Source: Kitagawia praeruptora
Lineage: Eukaryota > Streptophyta > Magnoliopsida > Apiales > Apiaceae
Length of the DNA stretch: 64,000 nucleotides
Reading direction: 5' to 3'
NCBI GenBank assembly: GCA_037693485.1
Contig: CM075351.1
Coordinates: 16,053,001 to 16,117,000, forward strand
A model generated the notes under the pieces. It did not search any database. It saw nothing but the letters and a program-made list of their open reading frames with translations, and was not told where the DNA came from. Both the position numbers and the translations under genes were made by a program. This document shows, piece after piece, positions 1-11,993 of this stretch (position 1 is its first letter; each line of letters begins with the position of its first letter).

Positions 1-541
1 TAATTAGTATAAACTAATCAATTACCATTTTCACTTAAAGCATGCCACCTTTTTAATTTTCACGTTATCTTTCTATTTTCTCTAACTAAATTCTCTCATT
101 TTTCAATAATAATAATAAGGATAGTTTTATTTAATAAAATAAAATACTAATATGATAATACTAATAATTAATCGATTAACGTTTTTCGCTAAAACATATC
201 ATTTTTCTTTATTTTCTAATTAAAATCTCTCTTTTCCTAGAAATATCACGGGCATGAATGATTTCTCTTTTTCTAAAAACATTACGAGCTATTTTTTAGT
301 AAAATAACATAATTAATTTATAATTAATATAAACTAATCAATTACCTTTTTCACCTAAAATATGTTACTTTTTTAATTTTCTCTAAGCAAATCCTCCTTT
401 TTTTCCAATTTTATCATGGGCATTCTATCTAATAAAATAAAAAAATAATTTTATAATTACTATTAATTAACCAATTACATTTTTCAACTAAAATTTATCA
501 TCTTTTTTAAATAAGATTCGTTCTTCGCACGGGTTTTAAGC
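1..541. repeat. Diverged AT-rich tandem repeat, about four units
   Basis: A motif with the core CAATTAC then TTTTTC(A/G)CTAAAA recurs near positions 20, 173, 339 and 472, so the spacing is about 130-165 bases. The units are strongly diverged and share AT-rich linkers. No coding potential is seen. The block ends near a remnant of a CGCACGGG hairpin arm (about 518-530), like the Helitron-type hairpin near 1180, so it may be the subterminal part of an old Helitron. That last point is inference. Confidence 0.5.
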
Positions 542-1440
542 TAATATTATTTATGTACTACTTTGTGGCAGTTGTGAGAACAAACAAACTCAACAACATA
601 TTAAATTTAACAGTTATTTATCTATTTTTCATATACAAAAAAGACTATCAATTAGAATATTATAAAAAAAAGTATAATCATATTTTATTATCTTTTATAA
701 TTTATATTATTACTAACTAATTAGCAAATATTAAAAAATATAAATAATCAAATAAAAATATTAAGATAAAAATATTTAATATGTACACTTTTTTGGTACA
801 CTCAATAGCAATAGTTAGATTTTGAGATGGATTAGTGAACACCGTTTGATCTAATACTAGAAGAATATTCTTTTTCTAATATTTAAATATTATCATGGGT
901 TAAGTTCAAATCCCATCAACAACATATTTTTATTAAACATATATAATATGATTAGATAAATTTCACTCTTTCTACTAAATAAAAGTTAAAAAAACTACTT
1001 TTATGTATTATTTTTATACATACATATGTATTTGAAAGTAATAATTAAAATACATAATTAGAATAATATTTATATTCATGAAATTTATTAAATTCAAAAA
1101 ATATTTTAATAATAAAAACATATATATAACTTAAAATTTTAACGAAATATAATTAAACAATTTACTAGCAACCGTGCAGCGCACGGGTTATAGGCTAGCA
1201 TATATTTATTCAAACATCTATATCTATCTATCTATTATTATTATACTACACCTACACTATAAAAACGACGGAGAAAGGAATATAATTTGTAGTTTGGTTT
1301 TTCGGTAAATCTTATTTTTAGCCTATAATTATTCTTTTTCTAGTTTTGATATGTAATTAAAATACATTATTAGTTTCAAATTCCTACCCAAGTTTTTTTC
1401 TTTTGACACAATACTATACCCAAGTTGAAACACCCATGAT
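542..1440. other. AT-rich stretch, no gene; Helitron-like 3' hairpin at 1172-1198
   Basis: No open frame of interest. At 1172-1186 is a 15-base hairpin (CCGTGC-AGC-GCACGG) followed 8 bases later by CTAG at 1195-1198, the layout of a plant Helitron 3' end. The next base is C, not the expected T, so the call is weak. The rest (542-1170 and 1199-1440) is low-complexity AT-rich DNA in which I recognise nothing else. Confidence 0.35.
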
Positions 1441-2085
1441 TAGGGGAGAGCACGGAACGGAACGATTCGGTTTTAGGTTAAAACCGAAACCGCAACCGCA
1501 AACCCTCGGTTTTTATAATTGAAAACCGAAACCGCAACCGACGGTTCGGTTTCGGTTTCAAAATTGCCGGATCGGTTTCAATCGGTTCGGTTTCGGTTAT
1601 AAAACCGCTTCAAATAAAAATGACAAAATAAAAATGATTACAAGAATTTTTAAGCATAGAAAGTCCATTTGTTCTTCCGAAATAGCATACAAAGTTTTTA
1701 TAATAAATTACGAAAGTCTAACATAATACAAGTGTTCCAGTCTTCCAGTCTCCAGATGATGCAGACAAAAAGCCTTCATGATCTGTGCACCTACATACTA
1801 TAGTAAGAACCTTGCTTGTATAAATAATTAATCCTCAGTAATTATGAATGCATCAAATGCAAAGATAGCACAACAGTTGTTGTATCACAGAAATTGTGAA
1901 ACTCATTATTTAAACAACCAACAGCAGACTAAACAACACTATGCACTATGCAATTTATTTTTCCAAAGCAAAGCTCACTAGAACTTGTGAACCTGATGAT
2001 TTCTTTAAACGTAAATATATCACAGAAAAATAGCTTCTTCCATTCCCCAACCGAACATAAAACTGTTGTCTCTTTTAATTATAAA

Positions 2086-2142
<57 letters not shown>

Positions 2143-2324
2143 TATTTATATATTTTAATCGGATCGGTTCGGTTTTTTTCGGATCGGTTCCTACTTGAAA
2201 CCGCAACCGCATAATCGGTTTCGGTTTTTAATTTTTCGGTTTCGGTTCAGTTTTTAACGGTTTCGGTTTTTTTCGGTTCGGTTTTCATCGGTTTCGGTTT
2301 GATTCGGTTTTTTGCTCACCCCTA
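1441..2324. mobile_element. Non-autonomous hAT-type element with GGTTCGGT-rich arms
   Basis: The ends read TAGGGGAGAGCA and TGCTCACCCCTA, an imperfect terminal inverted repeat. An exact 8-bp duplication CCCATGAT flanks it at 1433-1440 and 2325-2332; 8 bp is the hAT hallmark. Both arms (about 1455-1610 and 2155-2312) are dense in CGGTTTCGGTT/AACCGAAACCG, while the middle is ordinary AT-rich DNA with no transposase frame. Two relatives with the same termini lie at 52667-53203 and 40020-41719. Confidence 0.85.
2090..2138. repeat. (AT)n microsatellite
   Basis: Uninterrupted AT dinucleotide run of about 48 bases inside the hAT-type element. Confidence 0.95.
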
Positions 2325-2332
2325 CCCATGAT

Positions 2333-2658
2333 GCTCGCTTTTATCATTCTCAGAATCAAATCCTATCGTTCCACCACATCTCCCGCAACAGAATATTACA
2401 CCCCCCTTGGGATTAGTAGCTAGCCTCCTCCTATGTCATAATAATTATTTTCCCTCCCTTGGATTCAACTCCATAACCAGATCGTCAAAAACTGACCATC
2501 GTGTTCTCATCATGATTTATATTTGATTTACATTTGTTCTGCATAGGGATTCTTCTTCCAATTGTACTATAATTACAATTCCAGCTTAAATATAAATCCA
2601 GAGTATATATTTGTCTGTTTAGGAGAATTGTGAATCTTATTGATGATTCCATTATTGT
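2333..2658. other. Unexplained stretch, no gene seen
   Basis: Moderately AT-rich sequence between the hAT element and the first copy of the duplicated segment. I find no convincing frame, repeat terminus or RNA gene. Confidence 0.4.
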
Positions 2659-3549
2659 GCATAATCGAACTAAAGGGGGGTTGTTTGATATCTTCTTGCT
2701 AGAACAATAGTAGAAACAATGGAGGGTGGTGGACTGATTGTAGTATTGTACTGATGCTTTGTACATTATCCACACTTACAAGTCTCTGCACCATGGTTAT
2801 AGTATATTCTACTCTTTACCCATTGAGAAACTTTCAGATATTATTATAATTTATATTTATATACGATACATTGCATTCTTCGATCTTATCCTTAAGTGAC
2901 GTAGTAATTGTTAACTTAATAAGTGGATAGAAAAGGTAATTTTGTAATGGTCATTTTATGGCACAACATACCAATCATAACTTCTGACCTTGATATAATT
3001 AATTTATCCCCGTCTGACCTTCTTGCACATCACCCATGTTTTGCAAGGAATCATTTTTATCTCAGTTCAGCTCTTGATATCTACCTATATATATATATCG
3101 TCCTTCCCATTATAACAACTGCACAATGGATAGGGATTCTCCTCATCCTTGAGTAAAATAAACCTTTTATTGTTGTATCATTATGGATCTCTTACAACCG
3201 TACATAGTTTAGAAGCAATAATATTTTGTTATAGAAGTGGTGTATTTTAATATTATACTCCCTCCGTCCCTTAATGTTTTTCCTGTTTTGACTGGACACG
3301 TTTGCCAACGCATACTTTTGATCGTTAATATCTTGAATTTCGTATTAGTATTAATTATAAAAACTTCACTGTATTAAAATACTCATAAATATGAATCCAA
3401 CAAGATCACTCATAACTATATTTGGTCGTATAGATTAGACATAAATTAGTAATTTATCTCATGTTATGAACAGTCCCGACATATGAAACAAGAGTGATAT
3501 TAAGGGACGGATGGAGTACCAATATACCAATATGATGCACTCTGATACC
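2659..3549. repeat. Unidentified segment, first of four copies
   Basis: This segment recurs at about 4619-5220, 7710-8311 and 10804-11405. The later three are nearly identical to each other; this one differs by scattered substitutions and small indels, for example extra bases in the ATATATAT tract near 3090, and carries a Stowaway element at 3258-3516 that the others lack. Similarity stops just after GCACTCTGA near 3549. I do not recognise a gene or transposon in it; short frames inside are not conserved between copies. Confidence 0.75.
3258..3516. mobile_element. Stowaway MITE (Tc1/mariner type)
   Basis: Termini CTCCCTCCGTCCCTTAA and TTAAGGGACGGATGGAG form the inverted repeat, with TA on each side (3256-3257 and 3517-3518). 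The three other copies of the host segment show the empty site with a single TA, which proves the insertion. 259 bases, non-coding. A relative in the opposite orientation is at 40703-40965. Confidence 0.93.
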
Positions 3550-3717
3550 AATTTCAGAGGGGCGGGTTTATTACAGATTGTTTATAATAATCGGTATTAT
3601 AAAGACAATAAATTGTTGCAAACTTACCATAATAAGCACCATTTTAATAATAAATTGTAAATTTATTATAATAAATATCAGTTTGGATCGCATTATATAT
3701 TAACCCTAAAGAGGGAA

Positions 3718-4219
3718 TGTTAGATATTGATTCAAGTGATATCAGGATCTGGATTGATACTGATCAGATACTGATGCTGACGTCATCAGTAATACAACGT
3801 TAGTATGAAGGTATCATCAGGATTAGAAGCTGGTCAGGATTTCGTGAAGATTCTCATTAGACCAGAGATCAAGGAAGATTGATATGTCGGTTGCTAATTT
3901 ATAGGAAGGCAGCTATCATACAAGATATGTATTCAGAGTGGTATGTAATTGATTTAGAATATCTTGTAATTGATAGTGCAACTGTGTACGCTATATAAAC
4001 ACAGTTTAGGTTTTACATGATTGTAATCGCTTACACGAGTTATTTTGTAACCTAGCAGCTCTTAAGAACATAAGGATTTCTTAAGAGAGTTTGTAACAGT
4101 TTTATATCAGAATTAATAAAGCTGTTATTGATTCATACTTTTGTTATTTCTGTTTAAGTCGAAAATCTTATACAATTGTATTCAACCCCCCTTCTACAAT
4201 TGTTAATTACTGGGCAACA
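3718..4219 (+). mobile_element. 5' LTR of a Copia-type retrotransposon
   Basis: Starts TGTTAGATATTG, ends GGGCAACA, and is followed after two bases by TGGTATCAAAGC (4222-4233), one mismatch from the initiator-methionine tRNA primer-binding site used by many plant Copia elements. A possible TATA box (CTATATAAAC) lies near 4000. The gag start follows at 4268. No 3' LTR is present, because the element breaks at 4619. Confidence 0.85.
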
Positions 4220-4267
4220 ATTGGTATCAAAGCAAACTGATTAATAATAATCAGAAACGATCTTAAG

Positions 4268-4624
4268 ATGTCGACAAGCAAGTATGAAAGCATTAAGATT
4301 CCCATTCTCAAGAAAACCGAGTATCCAACATGGAAGGTGAAAATGTTGATGTATCTGGAAGCAACTGATCCAGATTATCTTGATAGGATCAATGATGGAC
4401 CATTTCTTCAAACAAGATTAGTTGGAAGAATAGAGACTGTTGCTGAACACTATGTCATCAAGGCAAAGAGTGAGTGGACTCCAGAAGAAAATGCTCAAGT
4501 GTTCAAAGATGCAAAGGTAAAAAATATTTTGCATAACAGTCTTGATAATGTCATGTCAAACAGGGTAATAGCATGCAAGACTGCAAAGGAAATTTGGGAT
4601 ACCTTGGAAACTCAATGTGCATAA
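4268..4624 (+). pseudogene. Truncated Copia gag (UBN2-type)
   Basis: The 118-codon frame starts 35 bases after the primer-binding site and reads like the N-terminus of a plant Copia gag polyprotein: an MSTSKYESIKIP start, a YPTWKVKMLMYLE motif (about residues 18-31) and a KEIWDTLETQC motif near the end, typical of UBN2/gag-polypeptide domains. A full Copia polyprotein exceeds 1,000 residues. Here the frame runs into the duplicated non-coding segment at about 4619 and stops, so zinc knuckle, protease, integrase and reverse transcriptase are all missing. Codon 20 onward is included in the downstream tandem triplication. Confidence 0.85.
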
Positions 4625-7416
4625 TCGAACTAAAGGGGGGTTGTTTGATATCTTCTTGCTAGAACAATGGAAACAATGGAGGGTGGTGGACTGATTGTAA
4701 GTATTGTACTGATGCTTTGTACATTATCCACACTTACAAGTCTCTGCACCACGGTTATAGTATATTCTACTCTTTACCCCATTGAGAAACTTTCAGATAT
4801 TATTATAATTTATATACAATACATTACATTCTTCTTATCCTTAAGTGACGTAGTAATTGTTAACTTAATAAGTGGATAGAAAAGGTAATTTTTGTAATGG
4901 TCATTTTATGGCACAACATACCAATCATAACTTCTGACCTTGATATAATTAATTTATCCCCATCTGACCTTCTTGCACATCACCCATGTTTTGTAAGGAA
5001 TCATTTTTATCTCAGTTCAGCTCTTGATATGTACCTATATATATCGTCCTTCCCATTATAACAACTGCACAATGGATAGGGATTCTCCTCATCCTTAAGT
5101 AAAATAAACCTTTTATTGTTGTCATTATGGATCTCTTACAACCGTACATAGTTCAGAAGCAATAATATTTTGTTATAGAAGTGGTGTGTTTTAATATTAT
5201 ACCAAAATACCAATAGGATGCACTCTGAAATTTACTGGTTTCATTTTTATCCCTTGAGGTTTTAAAATGCTCGAAGTACAATATATTAAAACTTCCTTGG
5301 TCATTTGTAGCGAGATGTGTGCTAATGGCTGTTATGTGTATCCATTTGGCTTCCATACAGGATGTTCATGAGAGCTATCGTGCATCTCATTTTGTTGCTA
5401 AATAAACGATTTGTACTATCACTTGCTTCGTGCATGGCATGTATGTGTTGATACAAAATATGAACCCGGTCCTCAATTGATATTCGACTAAACCCAATAT
5501 AATTGGGAATATAATAAACGAGGAAACTTAACATCTATAGGTGACTTGCTCCTAAAGAATAGGAGTATGAGCCTAAACCAGATCCGTTACTGAAAGGCTT
5601 GATTCCTTATAAAAGGATACGTAGGCACCTTGAGAAGGGATCCCAAAATTCTCCTATCTCTTAGAATTAATTCTTTCAAGCGCAGCCCAATACATAAACC
5701 CTAGTTTCCCCCCAAAATCGCCATGGATATTAAATTCGAGCTCTATACGAATACCCGATTATAAATCTTATCTTGAAGCTTAGTCCGTGACGAAAATTGG
5801 CTTCAACATTGGCGCCGTCTGTGGGAATCGTATAGTGAAAATTTTAAACCTATAATCCTTCATGGCTGACAATAAACACAAGAGGAAGACTTTATAAAGA
5901 TACAGTAATTACAACGAAGAAAATAGCTTGATAAAATTGGTGGATGCAGCAGAGTAAAATAATCTACCCGTGATAAAATTAGTGGATGCAATTCAAATAA
6001 TCTATTTATGCGACTTCACCAAATCAGATCATCGAAGAAAGCTGCATATCTTAATACTCCTGGACAACATAGACAAAGAGGACGGTGATATTATACCTCC
6101 AGTGGTCAACAACCCTTGCAGGAATTCCGTTTGGTGTTCTTTTAAAAGCATCAACAATAACAGTATTCTTGTCCAACTTCTCGTGGTACAGTAAAAAGTA
6201 TTAAAGAAAATGTTGATGAACACGGAAACATGTAAGGCATCTCCTGATGGGGATATCTTAAAGAAAAGGACTGGAATAATTGTTTGAACTTGGAAGGGAA
6301 CTTTCTAACTTTTGTCATGTGAGGAAAGATGAGCATCAATTTCTAGGTTCTCAGGTACAATGGAAATCTGCTGCAATCCTCCTAACCAACCGTCGATAAA
6401 ATTTCTAGAAGTAATTCTCATGACCTGAAGTGCCAGATTAGATAATCAATGTGACAAAATTCGGGGTATGAAACATTAAAGTAGATAAACAAGTATACAA
6501 GAATCGTGCCAGAACTTCTTAAAAATTCTGGAATTTAAACTTGATATGCAACTCCTGAGAATTGATTTCCTGACTAAATGCTAGTAGCTGACTCCATTTG
6601 ACACATCGAACCAACCTATTTGATATATGGGCTGTAAATTATGAAGGACGGATGAAGCTTTAATCACCGTTCAAAAGCATGCATGAAAGTGTCATTACAT
6701 CTCCGGGTTTACAGATGAAGTAAGATTCGAGAACATCGGGTTACAGTCTCCAACCACCACATGTTAACCATATCTCTTTTGTGGCTAACAGTTGTACAGC
6801 TGTACGTCCTACGAAGTGCCAAACAGAGATGATATCTTGTTTGGAATATGCATTATCAATGTTGGCATCCCAACATCCGAAACAAACACACACAACTCAT
6901 CAGGAAGGACTAAAATATATTACGGGGAAACAATTGACAACGGCGACTCCTTGCCGATCATCCAAGAAGTCTTGCCAGTGTCTCAATTTATATGATAGTC
7001 AGAGCCCCACTAAGAAATTAATCTATGAAGCTTTATCCGAAAGAGATTTCAAGACAAGTGCAGGGCCGCAAAAAAAAAAGCCCTGGATGCCTATTAATTG
7101 ACTATCATGGCTTCGCAAATAAGAGTGGTCCAGTACGTGCACACCAAAAAAAAATCAACATAGATGCCATAACTAGTCATCTTTGAGGGGATTCAGAATT
7201 ATAAAAAATGGCTAGGAGATCTATAAAGTAACAAGCAAATGGCGAGCAAATGGAAGAAGTTCGAGCCGCTATAAACGAAGGCGGCCAAAGAAAAACAAAG
7301 AAGATATTTTGAAAATAAAAATTACGGAAGTCAGCCACCAGAAAAGAAAAGAAAAGAATATACTCTGGTGACCAGAAAAGTGAATTGAAGAAGGTACATA
7401 ACATGCAAACACATAT
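4326..7416. repeat. Tandem chimeric unit 1 of 3 (3,091 bp)
   Basis: Unit contents in order: Copia gag fragment (4326-4619), copy of the unidentified segment and its downstream flank (4619-5445), LTR of a Ty3-like element (5446-5808), and the first 1.6 kb of its internal region (to 7416). Unit 2 follows directly: ACACATAT at 7409-7416 joins CAACATGG at 7417, whereas at the left edge CAACATGG is preceded by GTATC, so the breakpoints share only TAT. Unit 1 is the only copy with the intact GGCGCC core of the primer-binding site. Confidence 0.95.
5446..5808 (+). repeat. 5' LTR of the Ty3-like element, copy in unit 1
   Basis: 363 bases, TG...CA termini, followed by the canonical GGCGCC primer-binding core. 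Preceded by GTATG, the left target-site copy. Confidence 0.9.
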
Positions 7417-7427
7417 CAACATGGAAG

Positions 7428-7715
7428 GTGAAAATGTTGATGTATCTGGAAGCAACTGATCCAGATTATCTTGATAGGATCAATGATGGACCATTTCTTC
7501 AAACAAGATTAGTTGGAAGAATAGAGACTGTTGCTGAACACTATGTCATCAAGGCAAAGAGTGAGTGGACTCCAGAAGAAAATGCTCAAGTGTTCAAAGA
7601 TGCAAAGGTAAAAAATATTTTGCATAACAGTCTTGATAATGTCATGTCAAACAGGGTAATAGCATGCAAGACTGCAAAGGAAATTTGGGATACCTTGGAA
7701 ACTCAATGTGCATAA
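7428..7715 (+). pseudogene. Copia gag fragment in unit 2
   Basis: The same 95-codon stretch as codons 24-118 of the truncated gag at 4268, without the native start, leader or primer-binding site. It is a passenger of the tandem duplication and should not be counted as a separate gene. Confidence 0.85.
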
Positions 7716-8536
7716 TCGAACTAAAGGGGGGTTGTTTGATATCTTCTTGCTAGAACAATGGAAACAATGGAGGGTGGTGGACTGATTGTAAGTATTGTAC
7801 TGATGCTTTGTACATTATCCACACTTACAAGTCTCTGCACCACGGTTATAGTATATTCTACTCTTTACCCCATTGAGAAACTTTCAGATATTATTATAAT
7901 TTATATACAATACATTACATTCTTCTTATCCTTAAGTGACGTAGTAATTGTTAACTTAATAAGTGGATAGAAAAGGTAATTTTTGTAATGGTCATTTTAT
8001 GGCACAACATACCAATCATAACTTCTGACCTTGATATAATTAATTTATCCCCATCTGACCTTCTTGCACATCACCCATGTTTTGTAAGGAATCATTTTTA
8101 TCTCAGTTCAGCTCTTGATATGTACCTATATATATCGTCCTTCCCATTATAACAACTGCACAATGGATAGGGATTCTCCTCATCCTTAAGTAAAATAAAC
8201 CTTTTATTGTTGTCATTATGGATCTCTTACAACCGTACATAGTTCAGAAGCAATAATATTTTGTTATAGAAGTGGTGTGTTTTAATATTATACCAAAATA
8301 CCAATAGGATGCACTCTGAAATTTACTGGTTTCATTTTTATCCCTTGAGGTTTTAAAATGCTCGAAGTACAATATATTAAAACTTCCTTGGTCATTTGTA
8401 GCGAGATGTGTGCTAATGGCTGTTATGTGTATCCATTTGGCTTCCATACAGGATGTTCATGAGAGCTATCGTGCATCTCATTTTGTTGCTAAATAAACGA
8501 TTTGTACTATCACTTGCTTCGTGCATGGCATGTATG

Positions 8537-8899
8537 TGTTGATACAAAATATGAACCCGATCCTCAATTGATATTCGACTAAACCCAATATAATTGGGAA
8601 TATAATAAACGAGGAAACTTAACATCTATAGGTGACTTGCTCCTAAAGAATAGGAGTATGAGCCTAAACCAGATCCGTTACTGAAAGGCTTGATTCCTTA
8701 TAAAAGGATACGTAGGCACCTTGAGAAGGGATCCCAAAATTCTCCTATCTCTTAGAATTAATTCTTTCAAGCGCAGCCCAATACATAAACCCTAGTTTCC
8801 CCCCAAAATCGCCATGGATATTAAATTCGAGCTCTATACGAATACCCGATTATAAATCTTATCTTGAAGCTTAGTCCGTGACGAAAATTGGCTTCAACA
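8537..8899 (+). repeat. LTR copy in unit 2
   Basis: Near identical to 5446-5808. It is followed by GGCACC, a G-to-A change in the primer-binding core. Confidence 0.9.
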
Positions 8900-10521
8900 T
8901 TGGCACCGTCTGTGGGAATCGTATAGTGAAAATTTTAAACCTATAATCCTTCATGGCTGACAATAAACACAAGAGGAAGACTTTATAAAGATACAGTAAT
9001 TACAACGAAGAAAATAGCTTGATAAAATTGATGGATGCAGCAGAGTAAAATAATCTACCCGTGATAAAATTAGTGGATGCAATTCAAATAATCTATTTAT
9101 GCGACTTCACCAAATCAGATCATCGAAGAAAGCTGCATATCTTAATACTCCTGGACAACATAGACAAAGAGGACGGTGATATTATACCTCCAGTGGTCAA
9201 CAACCCTTGCAGGAATTCCGTTTGGTGTTCTTTTAAAAGCATCAACAATAACAGTATTCTTCTCCAACTTCTCGTGGTACAGTAAAAAGTATTAAAGAAA
9301 ATGTTGATGAACACGGAAACATGTAAGGCATCTCCTGATGGGGATATCTTAAAGAAAAGGACTGGAATAATTGTTTGAACTTGGAAGGGAACTTTCTAAC
9401 TTTTGTCATGTGAGGAAAGATGAGCATCAATTTCTAGGTTCTCAGGTACAATGGAAATCTGCTGCAATCCTCCTAACCAACCGTCGATAAAATTTCTAGA
9501 AGTAATTCTCATGACCTGAAGTGCCAGATTAGATAATCAATGTGACAGAATTCGGGGTATGAAACATTAAAGTAGATAAACAAGTATACAAGAATCGTGC
9601 CAGAACTTCTTAAAAATTCTGGAATTTAAACTTGATATGCAACTCCTGAGAATTGAATTCCTGACTAAATGCTAGTAGCTGACTCCATTTGACACATCGA
9701 ACCAACCTATTTGATATATGGGCTGTAAATTATGAAGGACGGATGAAGCTTTAATCACCGTTCAAAAGCATGCATGAAAGTGTCATTACATCTCCGGGTT
9801 TACAGATGAAGTAAGATTCGAGAACATCGGGTTACAGTCTCCAACCACCACATGTTAACCATATCTCTTTTGTGGCTAACAGTTGTACAGCTGTACGTCC
9901 TACGAAGTGCCAAACAGAGATGATATCTTGTTTGGAATATGCATTATCAATGTTGGCATCCCAACATCCGAAACAAACACACACAACTCATCAGGAAGGA
10001 CTAAAATATATTACGGGGAAACAATTGACAACGGCGACTCCTTGCCGATCATCCAAGAAGTCTTGCCAGTGTCTCAATTTATATGATAGTCAGAGCCCCA
10101 CTAAGAAATTAATCTATGAAGCTTTATCCGAAAGAGATTTCAAGACAAGTGCAGGGCCGCAAAAAAAAAAGCCCTGGACGCCTATTAATTGACTATCATG
10201 GCTTCGCAAATAAGAGTGGTCCAGTACGTGCACACCAAAAAAAAAAAATCAACATAGATGCCATAACTAGTCATCTTTGAGGGGATTCAGAATTATAAAA
10301 AATGGCTAGGAGATCTATAAAGTAACAAGCAAATGGCGAGCAAATGGAAGAAGTTCGAGCCGCTATAAACGAAGGCGGCCAAAGAAAAACAAAGAAGATA
10401 TTTTGAAAATAAAAATTACGGAAGTCAGCCACCAGAAAAGAAAAGAAAAGAATATACTCTGGTGACCAGAAAAGTGAATTGAAGAAGGTACATAACATGC
10501 AAACACATATCAACATGGAAG

Positions 10522-10809
10522 GTGAAAATGTTGATGTATCTTGAACCAACTGATCCAGATTATCTTGATAGGATCAATGATGGACCATTTCTTCAAACAA
10601 GATTAGTTGGAAGAATAGAGACTGTTGCTGAACACTATGTCATCAAGGCAAAGAGTGAGTGGACTCCAGAAGAAAATGCTCAAGTGTTCAAAGATGCAAA
10701 GGTAAAAAATATTTTGCATAACAGTCTTGATAATGTCATGTCAAACAGGGTAATAGCATGCAAGACTGCAAAGGAAATTTGGGATACCTTGGAAACTCAA
10801 TGTGCATAA
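10522..10809 (+). pseudogene. Copia gag fragment in unit 3
   Basis: A third copy of the 95-codon gag passenger, with one amino-acid change near its start (EPTD for EATD). Confidence 0.85.
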
Positions 10810-11630
10810 TCGAACTAAAGGGGAGTTGTTTGATATCTTCTTGCTAGAACAATGGAAACAATGGAGGGTGGTGGACTGATTGTAAGTATTGTACTGATGC
10901 TTTGTACATTATCCACACTTACAAGTCTCTGCACCACGGTTATAGTATATTCTACTCTTTACCCCATTGAGAAACTTTCAGATATTATTATAATTTATAT
11001 ACAATACATTACATTCTTCTTATCCTTAAGTGACGTAGTAATTGTTAACTTAATAAGTGGATAGAAAAGGTAATTTTTGTAATGGTCATTTTATGGCACA
11101 ACATACCAATCATAACTTCTGACCTTGATATAATTAATTTATCCCCATCTGACCTTCTTGCACATCACCCATGTTTTGTAAGGAATCATTTTTATCTCAG
11201 TTCAGCTCTTGATATGTACCTATATATATCGTCCTTCCCATTATAACAACTGCACAATGGATAGGGATTCTCCTCATCCTTAAGTAAAATAAACCTTTTA
11301 TTGTTGTCATTATGGATCTCTTACAACCGTACATAGTTCAGAAGCAATAATATTTTGTTATAGAAGTGGTGTGTTTTAATATTATACCAAAATACCAATA
11401 GGATGCACTCTGAAATTTACTGGTTTCATTTTTATCCCTTGAGGTTTTAAAATGCTCGAAGTACAATATATTAAAACTTCCTTGGTCATTTGTAGCGAGA
11501 TGTGTGCTAATGGCTGTTATGTGTATCCATTTGGCTTCCATACAGGATGTTCATGAGAGCTATCGTGCATCTCATTTTGTTGATAAATAAACGATTTGTA
11601 CTATCACTTGCTTCGTGCATGGCATGTATG

Positions 11631-11993
11631 TGTTGATACAAAATATGAACCCGATCCTCAATTGATATTCGACTAAACCCAATATAATTGGGAATATAAT
11701 AAACGAGGAAACTTAACATCTATAGGTGACTTGCTCCTAAAGAATAGGAGTATGAGCCTAAACCAGATCCGTTACTGAAAGGCTTGATTCCTTATAAAAG
11801 GATACGTAGGCACCTTGAGAAGGGATCCCAAAATTCTCCTATCTCTTAGAATTAATTCTTTCAAGCGCAGCCCAATACATAAACCCTAGTTTCCCCCCAA
11901 AATCGCCATGGATATTAAATTCGAGCTCTATACGAATACCCGATTATAAATCTTATCTTGAAGCTTAGTCCGTGACGAAAATTGGCTTCAACA
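11631..11993 (+). repeat. LTR copy in unit 3
   Basis: Near identical to the other two tandem copies and shares the GGCACC change with unit 2. Confidence 0.9.

Larger units (their letters stand above)
7417..10510. repeat. Tandem chimeric unit 2 of 3 (3,094 bp)
   Basis: Same content as unit 1 with only scattered differences by eye, mostly single bases and poly-A length near 10238. It shares with unit 3, against unit 1, GGCACC in place of GGCGCC after the LTR (8902), CCCGATCC in the LTR, ACAGAATTCGG (9546) and CCCTGGACG. Confidence 0.95.

Noticed and set aside
6781..7101. Possible protease or polymerase remnant in the Ty3-like element (106 codons)
   Set aside because: No DTG/DSG, RT or integrase motif is visible; two overlapping frames are open.
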